Assembly (NCBI GenBank): GCA_947495775.1
Contig: CANMAQ010000009.1
Location: forward strand, 1-64,000
Direction of reading: 5' to 3'
From: Jejuia algarum
GTDB taxonomy: Bacteria > Bacteroidota > Bacteroidia > Flavobacteriales > Flavobacteriaceae
DNA: 64,000 nucleotides
The notes under the pieces were generated by a model. The model did no database searches. It saw only the letters and a program-made list of their open reading frames with translations, and was not told the DNA's origin. The position numbers and the translations under genes are program-made. Below, one piece after another: positions 18,509-27,824 of the stretch (position 1 is its first letter; every line of letters begins with the position of its first letter).

Positions 18509-21500
18509 TTAAAATCGTTTTACAAGCACGTTTTCATTACTGTAGATTAAAATTAATTCTTTAACACGATGCCCCATACCTTCAAGGGTCTGTTTATACC
18601 TTTTAAGCTGCTGTAAATGTGTTGCATTTTCTTCACCTGTTTTATAATCTATAATCACAATACTATGGTCTGTAGGATCAAGAACCAACCGGTCTGGTCG
18701 TACCAATACACCATTAGGCATTATAATATCTCTCTCATTATAAATCAACCTATTAGGCAAAAAGTAGGCTTTTACCTCTTCATGGCTAACAATTTTTAAA
18801 ACGTCTTCTTGAAGCACTTCATATTGTGCCTTTGTAATGAGAGATGCACGCCTAAAATCATCTAGTACAGGTACGATATCTTCTTCTGTTTTAATTTTAG
18901 ACATGATGTCGTGAATGAGATTTCCTTTCGCAATGGCATCTTGTTGTGTCGTATCCCATAATACCCCAGATTTCGTAACGATTTTAACATTTAAGGTTTC
19001 TTTGGCATTAGAAATAAAACGATTTTGAGGTCTAATATTCTCTAAAATTTTAACTTTTGGCGACTGTCGTAATGAGGAACCAAACGTATAGTGCGCTTTA
19101 TCTTTGTCCCAAAGCCCAACACTTTTTAAATAATTTATGAGTAAACCAGAATACTTTTTAAGCTTACGGTCTTCTTTTAAGGCGTCATCATTTTTAGAAA
19201 TAACGTAAAGTTGCGCCTCTGCTCTCGTAAGGGCAACATACATTAAATTTACGGCATCTAATTCTTGTTCGGCTCTATGGCGCGTATAAATCTCTTGCCC
19301 TTGATCCCCATAATTTTCAAAATCACTATTAAAATTTAAAAGTGTATGCGTAAACCCGTGGTAACGGTCCTTATCGAGACGAAACCATTCTTTGGGTTCT
19401 ATTTCGCTATACATGTCTAAATCGGCATAAGGAAAAATAACTACAGGAAATTCTAATCCTTTCGATTTATGGATGGTCATGATCTGAACCGCATTTTGAC
19501 CTTCTGGTGAAATTACACTTAATGTCTGTTGCTTTTTTGCAGTGTACTCTAAAAACGCGGCAATATCTGAACCCTTTTTTTCATAAAAGTCTAAAACCAC
19601 ATCCATATAATACTGCACATAGGCATTAGGCGTCTTTATAAGTTGAAATGCTCTGGCTATAGACTCTACTAAATCATAAAGGGGCAATTGCAAGAGCAAA
19701 CTAGGATTTACATAAACACCAAGTGCTTCAAAGGCTGTGAAAAACGCTTCTACAGGCAATTTAATATGCGTGGCAAAAAAGCCATGCTTATCTTTAACCG
19801 CGAACCGTTCGCTTAAAAACACTAATACCTCTATTTTTATCTCATTGTTTTCGGGTTGTAACAGCAATGCCAATACATTATTAATAAAAACAACGTCTGG
19901 TGCATTCATAATTAACAGCGTCTCTGAAGATATAATTGGAATGCCATGTGCGCTCAAATAATGGGCAAGTACCACACCTTCTTTTTTCTTTCGCACTAAA
20001 ATAGTGATCTCATTAAGTGCAAACCCATTGGAAACTACTTCTTCTATGGTTTGTAATGTGGCATGAGAAAACAGATCATCACGATTAGCGTCCTTATCTA
20101 TATCTAAGAAAGAAAGTGAAACATAACCACTGTTGGTATTACTTTCGTTTTGAGCAGCATTGTCATAAAGTTGTGTATAATCTGCCTGCTGAAAAACGGT
20201 ATGAGAGAGGTACTTAAAAAAATCGTTATTAAAATTCACAACCGCCTTATGGCTTCTAAAATTGGTGTCTAGTGCTTTAACCTCTTGAGCTATAGAAAAT
20301 GGTTGATGACGGGCATTAAAAAGTGCTATAAATTGTTCCGCTTTTCCACCTCTCCAACGGTAAATGGCTTGTTTAGCATCTCCCACCAATAATGTTGATC
20401 CTCCATCTACAGCCAAAGTATTATTAATTAACGGCATTAAATTTTCCCATTGCTTCTCTGAGGTATCTTGAAACTCATCTATAAAGTAATGCTTAAATTT
20501 CTCTCCAATACGTTCATAGATAAAAGGTGTGGGTTGGTCCTTTATTTCATTACCTATAATGGTATTAAACTCTGAAATAAGCATCTTATTTTGAGCTTCC
20601 TTAAGCGCTGTGAGTGTCGCATTAATGGCATTTAAAATTGATAATGGCGTGGTATTCTTATAAAACGCTTTTAAAAACTTAAGATGGTATACCGCCGTTT
20701 TTACAATTTTATAAGTCAGCGCTATTTCAGGTAACAATCCATCTATAGCCTGTGCTAAGCTAGCATCTAAGGTTTTAGTATAAAGCCCTTTTTGTTCTTC
20801 TAACTGTGTTTCTAGTTGATTTTTATACAAGCCATTTACATCTAACGCAGCTGCTTTTTTAAAATGATTTGGCAATGTCCCTCTAGAAAAATGACGGTGC
20901 TCTAACCCCGCATTTTCTATAAGTTCTAAAACCTGATTGGCATGACTTACAATAGCATTTTCTGTCGTTTTAATATCTTCTTTTAAAAACTGCTTAAGGG
21001 CTTCGAAATCGCTTTGCGACTTGGTATTTAATTGATTAAGATATCCAAGATCGGTCTCGTTAACCAATAATTTTGCAATGCGGTTAAGGTCGTAACTTAC
21101 ATCCCAGCTTTTATCATCATCTGCCTTTTCAATCGCAAAATCTACAAGTGTTTTTGTTAAAGCGGCGTCTGTCCCTGCTTGATTTATCAAACTGTCTACT
21201 GCTTCATTCAATAAGGCTTCTTGATCTAATTCCACTTCAAAATTTAAAGGCAGTTTCAAATCATGGGCAAATGTGCGTATAATTCTATGCGTAAACCCAT
21301 CAATGGTCGATACATCAAACGCAGCATAATTATGCACAATAGCATTTAATGCGGCTTTTGACTTTTCATAAAGTAACTGCGGCGCTATAGCGAGTTCTGC
21401 ACAAAGGGTTTCAAACATGGAATTCCCACCGCGTAGCACATCAGGATCAGAGAATGTTATTAAGGTATCTACAATTCTCGACTTCATCTCTGCAACGGCC

Positions 21501-21667
21501 TTATTCGTAAAGGTTATTGCCAAAATACGCTTAAAAACCTCTGGGCTTTTAGCCCCTAAAACGATACGCAAATACGATTTTACTAACGTATAGGTTTTAC
21601 CACTACCTGCGGAAGCATTATATATGGTAAACACGTTTTGTGAAGGCATAGATTGAAATTTGGACAC
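18509..21667 (-). CDS. AddA/UvrD-like helicase-nuclease
   Basis: 1052 residues of superfamily 1 helicase with an added nuclease. Walker A is ASAGSGKT at 18-25, motif Ia/II regions include AITFTNKAVAEMK and DEFQDTSEKQWENLM, and motif VI is VALTRAEAQLYV. The C-terminal RecB-type nuclease has RPDRLVLDPTDHSIVIIDYK. This is the Bacteroidetes AddA-type motor that acts with the AddB-like protein (14074-16830) in double-strand-break end resection. The ORF starts at 21667, but Met7 at 21649 is an equally good start because the conserved FTIYNASAGSGKT begins soon after it. The gene is divergent from sodA. Confidence 0.9.
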   Translation of the reverse strand: MSKFQSMPSQNVFTIYNASAGSGKTYTLVKSYLRIVLGAKSPEVFKRILAITFTNKAVAEMKSRIVDTLITFSDPDVLRGGNSMFETLCAELAIAPQLLYEKSKAALNAIVHNYAAFDVSTIDGFTHRIIRTFAHDLKLPLNFEVELDQEALLNEAVDSLINQAGTDAALTKTLVDFAIEKADDDKSWDVSYDLNRIAKLLVNETDLGYLNQLNTKSQSDFEALKQFLKEDIKTTENAIVSHANQVLELIENAGLEHRHFSRGTLPNHFKKAAALDVNGLYKNQLETQLEEQKGLYTKTLDASLAQAIDGLLPEIALTYKIVKTAVYHLKFLKAFYKNTTPLSILNAINATLTALKEAQNKMLISEFNTIIGNEIKDQPTPFIYERIGEKFKHYFIDEFQDTSEKQWENLMPLINNTLAVDGGSTLLVGDAKQAIYRWRGGKAEQFIALFNARHQPFSIAQEVKALDTNFRSHKAVVNFNNDFFKYLSHTVFQQADYTQLYDNAAQNESNTNSGYVSLSFLDIDKDANRDDLFSHATLQTIEEVVSNGFALNEITILVRKKKEGVVLAHYLSAHGIPIISSETLLIMNAPDVVFINNVLALLLQPENNEIKIEVLVFLSERFAVKDKHGFFATHIKLPVEAFFTAFEALGVYVNPSLLLQLPLYDLVESIARAFQLIKTPNAYVQYYMDVVLDFYEKKGSDIAAFLEYTAKKQQTLSVISPEGQNAVQIMTIHKSKGLEFPVVIFPYADLDMYSEIEPKEWFRLDKDRYHGFTHTLLNFNSDFENYGDQGQEIYTRHRAEQELDAVNLMYVALTRAEAQLYVISKNDDALKEDRKLKKYSGLLINYLKSVGLWDKDKAHYTFGSSLRQSPKVKILENIRPQNRFISNAKETLNVKIVTKSGVLWDTTQQDAIAKGNLIHDIMSKIKTEEDIVPVLDDFRRASLITKAQYEVLQEDVLKIVSHEEVKAYFLPNRLIYNERDIIMPNGVLVRPDRLVLDPTDHSIVIIDYKTGEENATHLQQLKRYKQTLEGMGHRVKELILIYSNENVLVKRF

Positions 21668-21729
21668 AAGATAAAAACTCTTAATGAGTTCATAATGATT
21701 TATTATTTTTAATTGAATTGTATTATGTG

Positions 21730-21737
21730 TAAATTTG
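21730..21737 (+). promoter_or_regulatory. -7 promoter element of sodA
   Basis: TAAATTTG matches TAnnTTTG and lies 40 bp before the superoxide dismutase start. A TTTT sits at the 19-bp -33 position in place of TTTG. Confidence 0.55.
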
Positions 21738-21776
21738 AAATTAATTAACGTTTTATAAATTTTAAAATAAACACTT

Positions 21777-22385
21777 ATGGCTTTCGAATTACCGAAATTA
21801 GGATACGCTTATGACGCTTTAGAGCCTCATATTGATGCAAAAACAATGGAAATACACCATTCTAAACATCACCAAGGGTACACTAATAATTTAAATAATG
21901 CAATTGAAGGAACTGATTTAGAAGGTAAGTCTATAGAAGACATACTTGGCAACTTAGATACAAGCAATGCTGCTGTTAGAAATAACGGTGGTGGTTTTTA
22001 CAACCACTCTTTATTTTGGAGTGTCATTAACCCTGAAGATAAAGGCTATTTATCTGGTGAATTAAAAGATGCTATCGAAGCTACTTTTGGGTCTAAAGAA
22101 GAATTTATGGATGCTTTCTCTAAGGCTGCTGCAACACGTTTTGGTTCTGGATGGGCTTGGTTATGCGTGCACAAAGGTGGTAAATTAGAGATTTGTTCTA
22201 CAGCAAACCAAGATAACCCACTTATGCCAGGTATTGGTTGTGGTGGTACACCTATCTTAGGTATTGATGTATGGGAGCATGCTTATTACTTAAACTACCA
22301 AAACAGAAGACCAGATTATATCAAAGCGTTCTTTAGCGTATTGAACTGGAACGAAGCTGAAAAACGTTACGCTGAAGCTAAGTAA
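21777..22385 (+). CDS. sodA: Fe/Mn superoxide dismutase
   Basis: 202 residues, full length for the family. It converts superoxide to oxygen and hydrogen peroxide in the cytoplasm. Metal ligands are visible in HHSKHHQGYTNNL (first His), GGGFYNHSLFW (second His) and DVWEHAYYLNY (Asp and last His); GSGWAWL is the family core. Whether iron or manganese is used cannot be read from sequence with certainty. It is monocistronic, with its own promoter element and a terminator. Confidence 0.97.
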   Translation: MAFELPKLGYAYDALEPHIDAKTMEIHHSKHHQGYTNNLNNAIEGTDLEGKSIEDILGNLDTSNAAVRNNGGGFYNHSLFWSVINPEDKGYLSGELKDAIEATFGSKEEFMDAFSKAAATRFGSGWAWLCVHKGGKLEICSTANQDNPLMPGIGCGGTPILGIDVWEHAYYLNYQNRRPDYIKAFFSVLNWNEAEKRYAEAK

Positions 22386-22407
22386 TACGTTTTTTAAACA
22401 CACCATT

Positions 22408-22435
22408 AACGCCCGCTAGACAGTGGGCGTTTTTT
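22408..22435 (+). terminator. Terminator after sodA
   Basis: AACGCCC and GGGCGTT arms enclose a ten-base loop and are followed by a T run, 23 bp after the sodA stop. The downstream gene is convergent. Confidence 0.85.
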
Positions 22436-22476
22436 ATTTATCTATAGTTTTATAAAGGACTGTGATTTTCGCAATC

Positions 22477-24675
22477 TTAAGGGGTTTCTACAACCTCTTT
22501 TAGACGTTTTCCAAAATCAAAAAGCGCTTTAATTTCTTTCACACTGGCTAGACGTTCTTTTCGAAACACTAAAAGTGCCCCCCCATTAGATGCGACATGG
22601 TAATAGGGATTGCTCTCAAAAAAACGGGTGATCTTGTCATTAAAAAACCGTTTTATTTGTTGCGTATTATCTCCCAACAAATAAAACCGATTAGAGAAAT
22701 CGGTATGGTTTTTAATCGTAATATCTTTAGCGCCTGCCAAAGCATAAACCTTTTCCAAAAAGCCTTCTTTATCTAAAGAAAACTCAGGAATAGTTTCATT
22801 TAATTTTATATGCAGCATGGTAGAACGAATTACTTCTTTTGCAATAAATTCGCCTTCATAAAACTCTATATCAAATAAGGCTATGGCATCACTTTTATAC
22901 ATCAATCTGTTATAGATATGATTAATATGCTTCATTTCGAAAAACTGAAACTGATTTAAAAACGTAATGTCTTTAAGCTTTTTAGGGATGTAAGCCAAAC
23001 CATAATCTTCTGCTAATCCTTCTAGAGCGGTTTGCCGTCGTGTTAAACTTTTCTTGATAAGATTAGGCACTCGTAATAAGCGTCGTAAGGCAAAAGGATG
23101 TTTAGAAGCAGTATCTAATTGGTCTAAACCAACCACACCGAAATGGCCACCTCGCTTTTTAAACAATTCTTGATAATTGTAAATATTCTCCATAACGGTA
23201 TGATCTACAAAGCGGCACAACGAAAAATCTACAATAACATCTTGGTCTTCTGGAATCGCATCGAGTTTTTCTTTAAGCTTATAATAGTTTAAAAAACTAC
23301 AAAAGTGTTTTACACTCACATAAAAATCTTGGTGCCCGTCTTCTTGAAACATTAAAACATTAGGTTTTAACACATTTCTAAAAAAGAGGCCTGCATTTTT
23401 ATTTAAAAATACATGCACTAACAGTGTTGCGAGAACACCTGCCAAAATACCTGTAATTAACCCCACTTTTAACGTCATAAAAAGGGTTACAAAAAAAATA
23501 ACCAATTGTTCTTTACCTATAGACCCTATTTTTTTAATCACCTCGGGCGCTGCTAATTTATAGCCTGTATACACTAAAATGGCCATTAAAGCAGGGAGCG
23601 GTATTCGGGTAAGTTGTGTGCTAAACAACACGACAAAAATAATTAGGAAAAAGGCATGAAAGAAGTTAGAAGAACGATTTGTAGCCCCATTATTAACATT
23701 AACAGAACTACGTGCAATTACCGTAACCACATTAAGTCCGCCTATAAATCCACTACCAATAGTCGCCAAACCTAATGCTTTTAAATCTCTATTCACATTA
23801 GAGCGTCTTTTTTTAGGATCTAATTTATCTACAGCTTTTATACTTAATAAGGTTTCAATACTAGCTATAAGCGTAATAGAAAACACACTTGTCCAGAACG
23901 ACAATTGCCCTACCTTAGTAAAATTTGGCCAATGCAAGTCTGCAATAATGGTCTGGAAACTCGGTACTCCAGAAATCATATATGCTTTATCTATAGGATT
24001 GGCCTCATGCAACACCACTTCAAAATAATAACTGAACCCGATAGACAGGATAACAATCCACATAGGTGCAGGTATTAACTGCAAGTATTTATTTCTAAGT
24101 TTAGGATAGAACAACATGATGGCTAAACTTAACAATCCTGCGCACATGGCATAAATTAACCCTCTATCATCGTAATGCAGCGCATCATTAATTGTAAAAG
24201 GAATTTCATATAAATACGCTAGTGTTTCTTCCCGTTGAATACGATGTGCAAACATGATATGAAATTGCTTGCCTAAGATGATAAGCCCTATGGCTGCAAG
24301 CATGCCCTGTATGGCTGAAGAGGGAAAAAAATTGGCTAATTTTCCCATTCTAAAAAAACCCAATAGCAGCATTAAAACACCAGAACACACAATAGCTGCA
24401 AAAGCACTTTCAATACCCAATGTGGTAATGGCCACTAACAAAACGCCTACAAGACCATTACCGGGTCCTGCAATAGTGACATGACTGCCTCCTAATACGG
24501 CCACAACAACACCTCCAACTACAGCCGCTATAATTCCCGCTATAGGTGGTGCATCACTAGCCATAGCCAATCCCAAACCTAAAGGCAATGCAATAAGACT
24601 CACTACAAAACCAGAAAATATGTTTTTGGGCAGTGCTTTTATAAAAACGGCTATTTTAGTTGCTTTTGGACTCAC
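22477..24675 (-). CDS. SulP-family anion transporter with STAS domain
   Basis: 732 residues with about ten to twelve hydrophobic membrane segments in the first ~430. The SulP start FSGFVVSLIALPLGLGLAMA and the GPGNGLVGV segment are evident. A STAS domain follows (VIVDFSLCRFVDHTVMENI, about 455-475), then about 180 extra residues with no motif I recognise, longer than simple SulP proteins. Marine SulP proteins of this type often move bicarbonate, and others move sulfate; the sequence does not decide. Its start overlaps the stop of the universal stress protein gene by 4 bp, so the two are translationally coupled. Confidence 0.9.
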   Translation of the reverse strand: MSPKATKIAVFIKALPKNIFSGFVVSLIALPLGLGLAMASDAPPIAGIIAAVVGGVVVAVLGGSHVTIAGPGNGLVGVLLVAITTLGIESAFAAIVCSGVLMLLLGFFRMGKLANFFPSSAIQGMLAAIGLIILGKQFHIMFAHRIQREETLAYLYEIPFTINDALHYDDRGLIYAMCAGLLSLAIMLFYPKLRNKYLQLIPAPMWIVILSIGFSYYFEVVLHEANPIDKAYMISGVPSFQTIIADLHWPNFTKVGQLSFWTSVFSITLIASIETLLSIKAVDKLDPKKRRSNVNRDLKALGLATIGSGFIGGLNVVTVIARSSVNVNNGATNRSSNFFHAFFLIIFVVLFSTQLTRIPLPALMAILVYTGYKLAAPEVIKKIGSIGKEQLVIFFVTLFMTLKVGLITGILAGVLATLLVHVFLNKNAGLFFRNVLKPNVLMFQEDGHQDFYVSVKHFCSFLNYYKLKEKLDAIPEDQDVIVDFSLCRFVDHTVMENIYNYQELFKKRGGHFGVVGLDQLDTASKHPFALRRLLRVPNLIKKSLTRRQTALEGLAEDYGLAYIPKKLKDITFLNQFQFFEMKHINHIYNRLMYKSDAIALFDIEFYEGEFIAKEVIRSTMLHIKLNETIPEFSLDKEGFLEKVYALAGAKDITIKNHTDFSNRFYLLGDNTQQIKRFFNDKITRFFESNPYYHVASNGGALLVFRKERLASVKEIKALFDFGKRLKEVVETP

Positions 24676-25520
24676 TGTAATATCAAGACATCAGTTGGTA
24701 ATTCACTTAAAATATGTTCTATATCATGCGGAAATAAACGGTCCCAAAACGTCATTGCTTTTGGTGCATTCATCACCAATAGGTCGGCCCTTGCAATTTG
24801 AGCATAATGCCCTATAGAATACCCCCTTACACCAAAAACAGGCTGTAATTTAACCGTTATATTTTGAGTATAAGCCTCAGGAATAGCTTCAATAATCGTT
24901 TTAATCCTTTTATTTTCTTTAATACTTATGCGTTCTTTAAAAATATTGGCACGTCGTAAAGATTTGTCATCATCGACTTGAGTGGTTACCGTCTCTTCTT
25001 TAATTTCATCTACAATGGTTATCGTAGTTGCATTTAATCGTGTGCCTACATAGTACGCCGTAGAAATGGCGTGTTGCGTTTTAGGACTTTCAAGCCCATT
25101 AACAACAATATGCGTACAGGGCACACGCTCTACAGAAGGCTTAATTAACAGTAAAATAGCACATTGCGCTTTTCTCGTTATTTTTCGTGCTATAGACCCC
25201 ATATAATAGGTAACCCAACGTTCGCGTTGTGCGGCTCCTAACACCAATAAATCGATACGTTTAGATGCTGCCACAGCGAGTATAACCTCTACGGGTTTTC
25301 CTTTTTGAAAGACCACTTCGAAATCCAAATGGTCCTTTTCAAACTTTTTTAAAATAACACCAAGCATTTTTGTTTTATCTGCAGACGTTTCGCCAACATG
25401 GATTAGAAACAGTTTTGCCTTAAAAAAAACAGCTAAACGTGCTGCCTCAAAGAGGTTTGCTTTTAAATTGGGTGAAAATGCAACACCAATCCCTATGCTA
25501 TTAAAAGGTTTTAAAGTCAA
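24672..25520 (-). CDS. Universal stress protein (two-domain)
   Basis: 282 residues. The N-terminal Usp fold has GIGVAFSPNLKANLFEAARLA, DLLVLGAAQRERWVTYYMGS and IARKITRKAQCAILL, which contains the G-x2-G-x9-G-(S/T)-like nucleotide-binding zone in altered form. A second, weaker Usp-like half (ADLLVMNAPKA) completes it. USP-anion transporter pairs suggest that the Usp protein regulates transport by binding ATP or another nucleotide. The 4-bp overlap with the SulP gene supports a joint function. The first codon at 25520 is an ATG. Confidence 0.8.
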   Translation of the reverse strand: MTLKPFNSIGIGVAFSPNLKANLFEAARLAVFFKAKLFLIHVGETSADKTKMLGVILKKFEKDHLDFEVVFQKGKPVEVILAVAASKRIDLLVLGAAQRERWVTYYMGSIARKITRKAQCAILLLIKPSVERVPCTHIVVNGLESPKTQHAISTAYYVGTRLNATTITIVDEIKEETVTTQVDDDKSLRRANIFKERISIKENKRIKTIIEAIPEAYTQNITVKLQPVFGVRGYSIGHYAQIARADLLVMNAPKAMTFWDRLFPHDIEHILSELPTDVLILQ

Positions 25521-25902
25521 GTCTTACTATTTAGTCAAGGTCAGAAAGATACTATTTTTTAAGTAAAATAAGATGTCATAACTACAATTCAACACACTTT
25601 TTAACTCAATTTTCACCTTATAATCTCCTGAGGCCCGTGGTAAACTCCACGAAAAACGAATACTTAGCAAACGTTAACACAACTGGACTAAAATTAATTT
25701 AAAAGCTTTGGTTAAGGTCTAAATTTAAACGCGGTATTACTTACTTGGTACATAAGCATTCTCTAAGCTTAAGATAACCATTTCAACAGTAATAAAACAC
25801 CTCAACACCAACAGATAGCCTACCGCATAAAAACTAAAAAAAATTAAAGAGACATAATCTTTTCATTTTATTTAATTTAGTGCTTTTAAATGTAATTGAT
25901 TT
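25521..25902 (+). other. 382-bp divergent intergenic region
   Basis: This gap separates the USP/SulP operon (minus) from the antiporter (plus). The only structure I see is a small perfect hairpin, CGTGG-TAAACT-CCACG (25636-25651). No convincing TAnnTTTG element was found for either gene. Confidence 0.3.
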
Positions 25903-27771
25903 ATGTTAGAGCTTGCAGGCATTATAATTCTCGGTATTTTGGCACAATGGGTGGCATGGAAATTTAAAATCCCAGCCATTTTACCATTAATATTAATTGG
26001 TTTACTAGTAGGTCCAATTGCCGCTGAATTTTTAAGTGACGATGGTTCCAAATGGATTGAACCCATATGGAATGGCAAACAAGGGCTTTTTCCTGGTGAA
26101 GGGTTGTACTATTTTGTATCCTTAGCAATAAGCATCATCTTATTTGAAGGCGGACTCACCCTAAAACGTTCTGAAATACGAAACGTTGGCCCCGTCATTA
26201 CAAAATTAATCACCATAGGCTCTGCCATTACATTTTTTGGAGCAGGTGCAATAGCTTATTTTATATTTCACTTAAGTTGGGAATTATCCTTGTTATTTTC
26301 GGGATTAATTATTGTAACAGGCCCTACTGTTATTACGCCTATTTTAAGAAATATTCCCCTTAAAAAAGACATCTCTACCGTTTTAAAATGGGAAGGCATA
26401 TTGATAGATCCCATTGGTGCTTTGGTTGCCGTATTGGTATTCGAATTTATTAGTGTAGAAGGCGATAGTGGGTTTACCAAAACAGCACTTATCGAATTTG
26501 GTAAAATCATCTTATTTGGAACAACTTTTGGGTTTACCTTTGCACATGCATTAGCCTTTGCTATAAACAAAAAATTCATCCCGCATTACCTCCTTAATGT
26601 CGTCTCCCTATCTACAGTACTCCTAGTTTTTGTCGAGTCTGAAGTTTTTGCTCACGAATCGGGCCTACTCGCTGTTGTTGTGATGGGTATGGTATTAGGT
26701 AATGGAAAACTTAACAACCTTAAGGAATTGCTTTATTTTAAAGAATCACTAAGTGTGTTACTCATCTCTATTCTATTTATTCTACTCGCTGCCAATATAA
26801 ATATTGAAGATTTAATGCTGTTATACACCTGGAAAACAGCCTTATTATTTGTCTTGGTGGTATTTGTAATACGCCCTATTGCCGTGTTTGTAAGCACACA
26901 AGGCTCACGCCTAAAGTTTAATGAAAAACTCTTTATAAGTTGGGTAGGCCCGCGTGGTATTGTGGCCGCTGGTATCGCCTCCCTATTTGGTAGTAAATTA
27001 TTAAAACAAGGGGTTCCTGGTGCCGAGTACATCACCCCTCTAGTATTTATGATCGTACTAGGGACTGTACTTTTAAATGCAACGACTGCCCGTCTTTTTG
27101 CAAAACTTGTAGGTGTGTTTTTATCAAAATCTGAAGGCATCTTGGTAATTGGCGGTTGCAAAGTATCTCGTTTAATTTCGCATTATTTGGTCTCTAATGG
27201 CAGACATGTTGTTATAATAGACAATAACGAAATTAACGTCGAAAAAGCAAAAGAACTTGGTTTGGAAGCAATAGCAACCAATATTTATTCTGATAATTTA
27301 ATGGATAACATAGAATTAAGTGATGTGGGGTACCTTATGGCTATCACAGGCAATTCCGATATCAATAAATTTGCGATTAATAAATTTGGAACGCAGTTTG
27401 GAGAGAATGGGTCTTTTAGATTAGTCACTACAGAAGAAATGTTAGACCAAACAAACACGCCTAAAGAAGGTTTATTTTCTCATAAAGACGATTTCAATTC
27501 TTTAAGTGAAGTGACTCGAAAGTTTCCTTCTATTCAGGAAATCGATTTAGAAAGCCGCAGCCATTACGAAACTTTAATAGAGATTACCAACAAAGATGAA
27601 GATAGCATTCCATTGTTTATAAAAGACAACGAAGGTGAATTTCACATTATTTCCTCTAACAATTTAGATGTCGATACTATTGAAGAAGGGTTTCAACTGG
27701 TGTATTTAGGAAAACCTATTGATGTTGAAGATTTACCGGCTTTAGATGCTGGCAGTTCTAAAGAACAATAG
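25903..27771 (+). CDS. CPA-type cation:proton antiporter with TrkA-N domain
   Basis: 622 residues. Around twelve membrane segments fill the first ~400, with NhaP/CPA1-like signatures ILFEGGLTLKRSEI, VTGPTVITPILR, GILIDPIGALVAVLV (paired Asp motif) and SWVGPRGIVAAGIASLFGS. A cytoplasmic TrkA-N/RCK-like NAD-binding domain begins at about 410 (GILVIGGCKVSRLISHYLVS) and a ~100-residue C-terminal extension follows. It would exchange Na+ or K+ for protons across the inner membrane, gated by nucleotide. It is divergent from the SulP/USP pair, which would fit an ion and pH homeostasis locus. Confidence 0.92.
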   Translation: MLELAGIIILGILAQWVAWKFKIPAILPLILIGLLVGPIAAEFLSDDGSKWIEPIWNGKQGLFPGEGLYYFVSLAISIILFEGGLTLKRSEIRNVGPVITKLITIGSAITFFGAGAIAYFIFHLSWELSLLFSGLIIVTGPTVITPILRNIPLKKDISTVLKWEGILIDPIGALVAVLVFEFISVEGDSGFTKTALIEFGKIILFGTTFGFTFAHALAFAINKKFIPHYLLNVVSLSTVLLVFVESEVFAHESGLLAVVVMGMVLGNGKLNNLKELLYFKESLSVLLISILFILLAANINIEDLMLLYTWKTALLFVLVVFVIRPIAVFVSTQGSRLKFNEKLFISWVGPRGIVAAGIASLFGSKLLKQGVPGAEYITPLVFMIVLGTVLLNATTARLFAKLVGVFLSKSEGILVIGGCKVSRLISHYLVSNGRHVVIIDNNEINVEKAKELGLEAIATNIYSDNLMDNIELSDVGYLMAITGNSDINKFAINKFGTQFGENGSFRLVTTEEMLDQTNTPKEGLFSHKDDFNSLSEVTRKFPSIQEIDLESRSHYETLIEITNKDEDSIPLFIKDNEGEFHIISSNNLDVDTIEEGFQLVYLGKPIDVEDLPALDAGSSKEQ

Positions 27772-27824
27772 CTGCGTCATAACACACCTCGTATTAAGGG
27801 TGTATTAAAAATTTTAGGCTCCTT

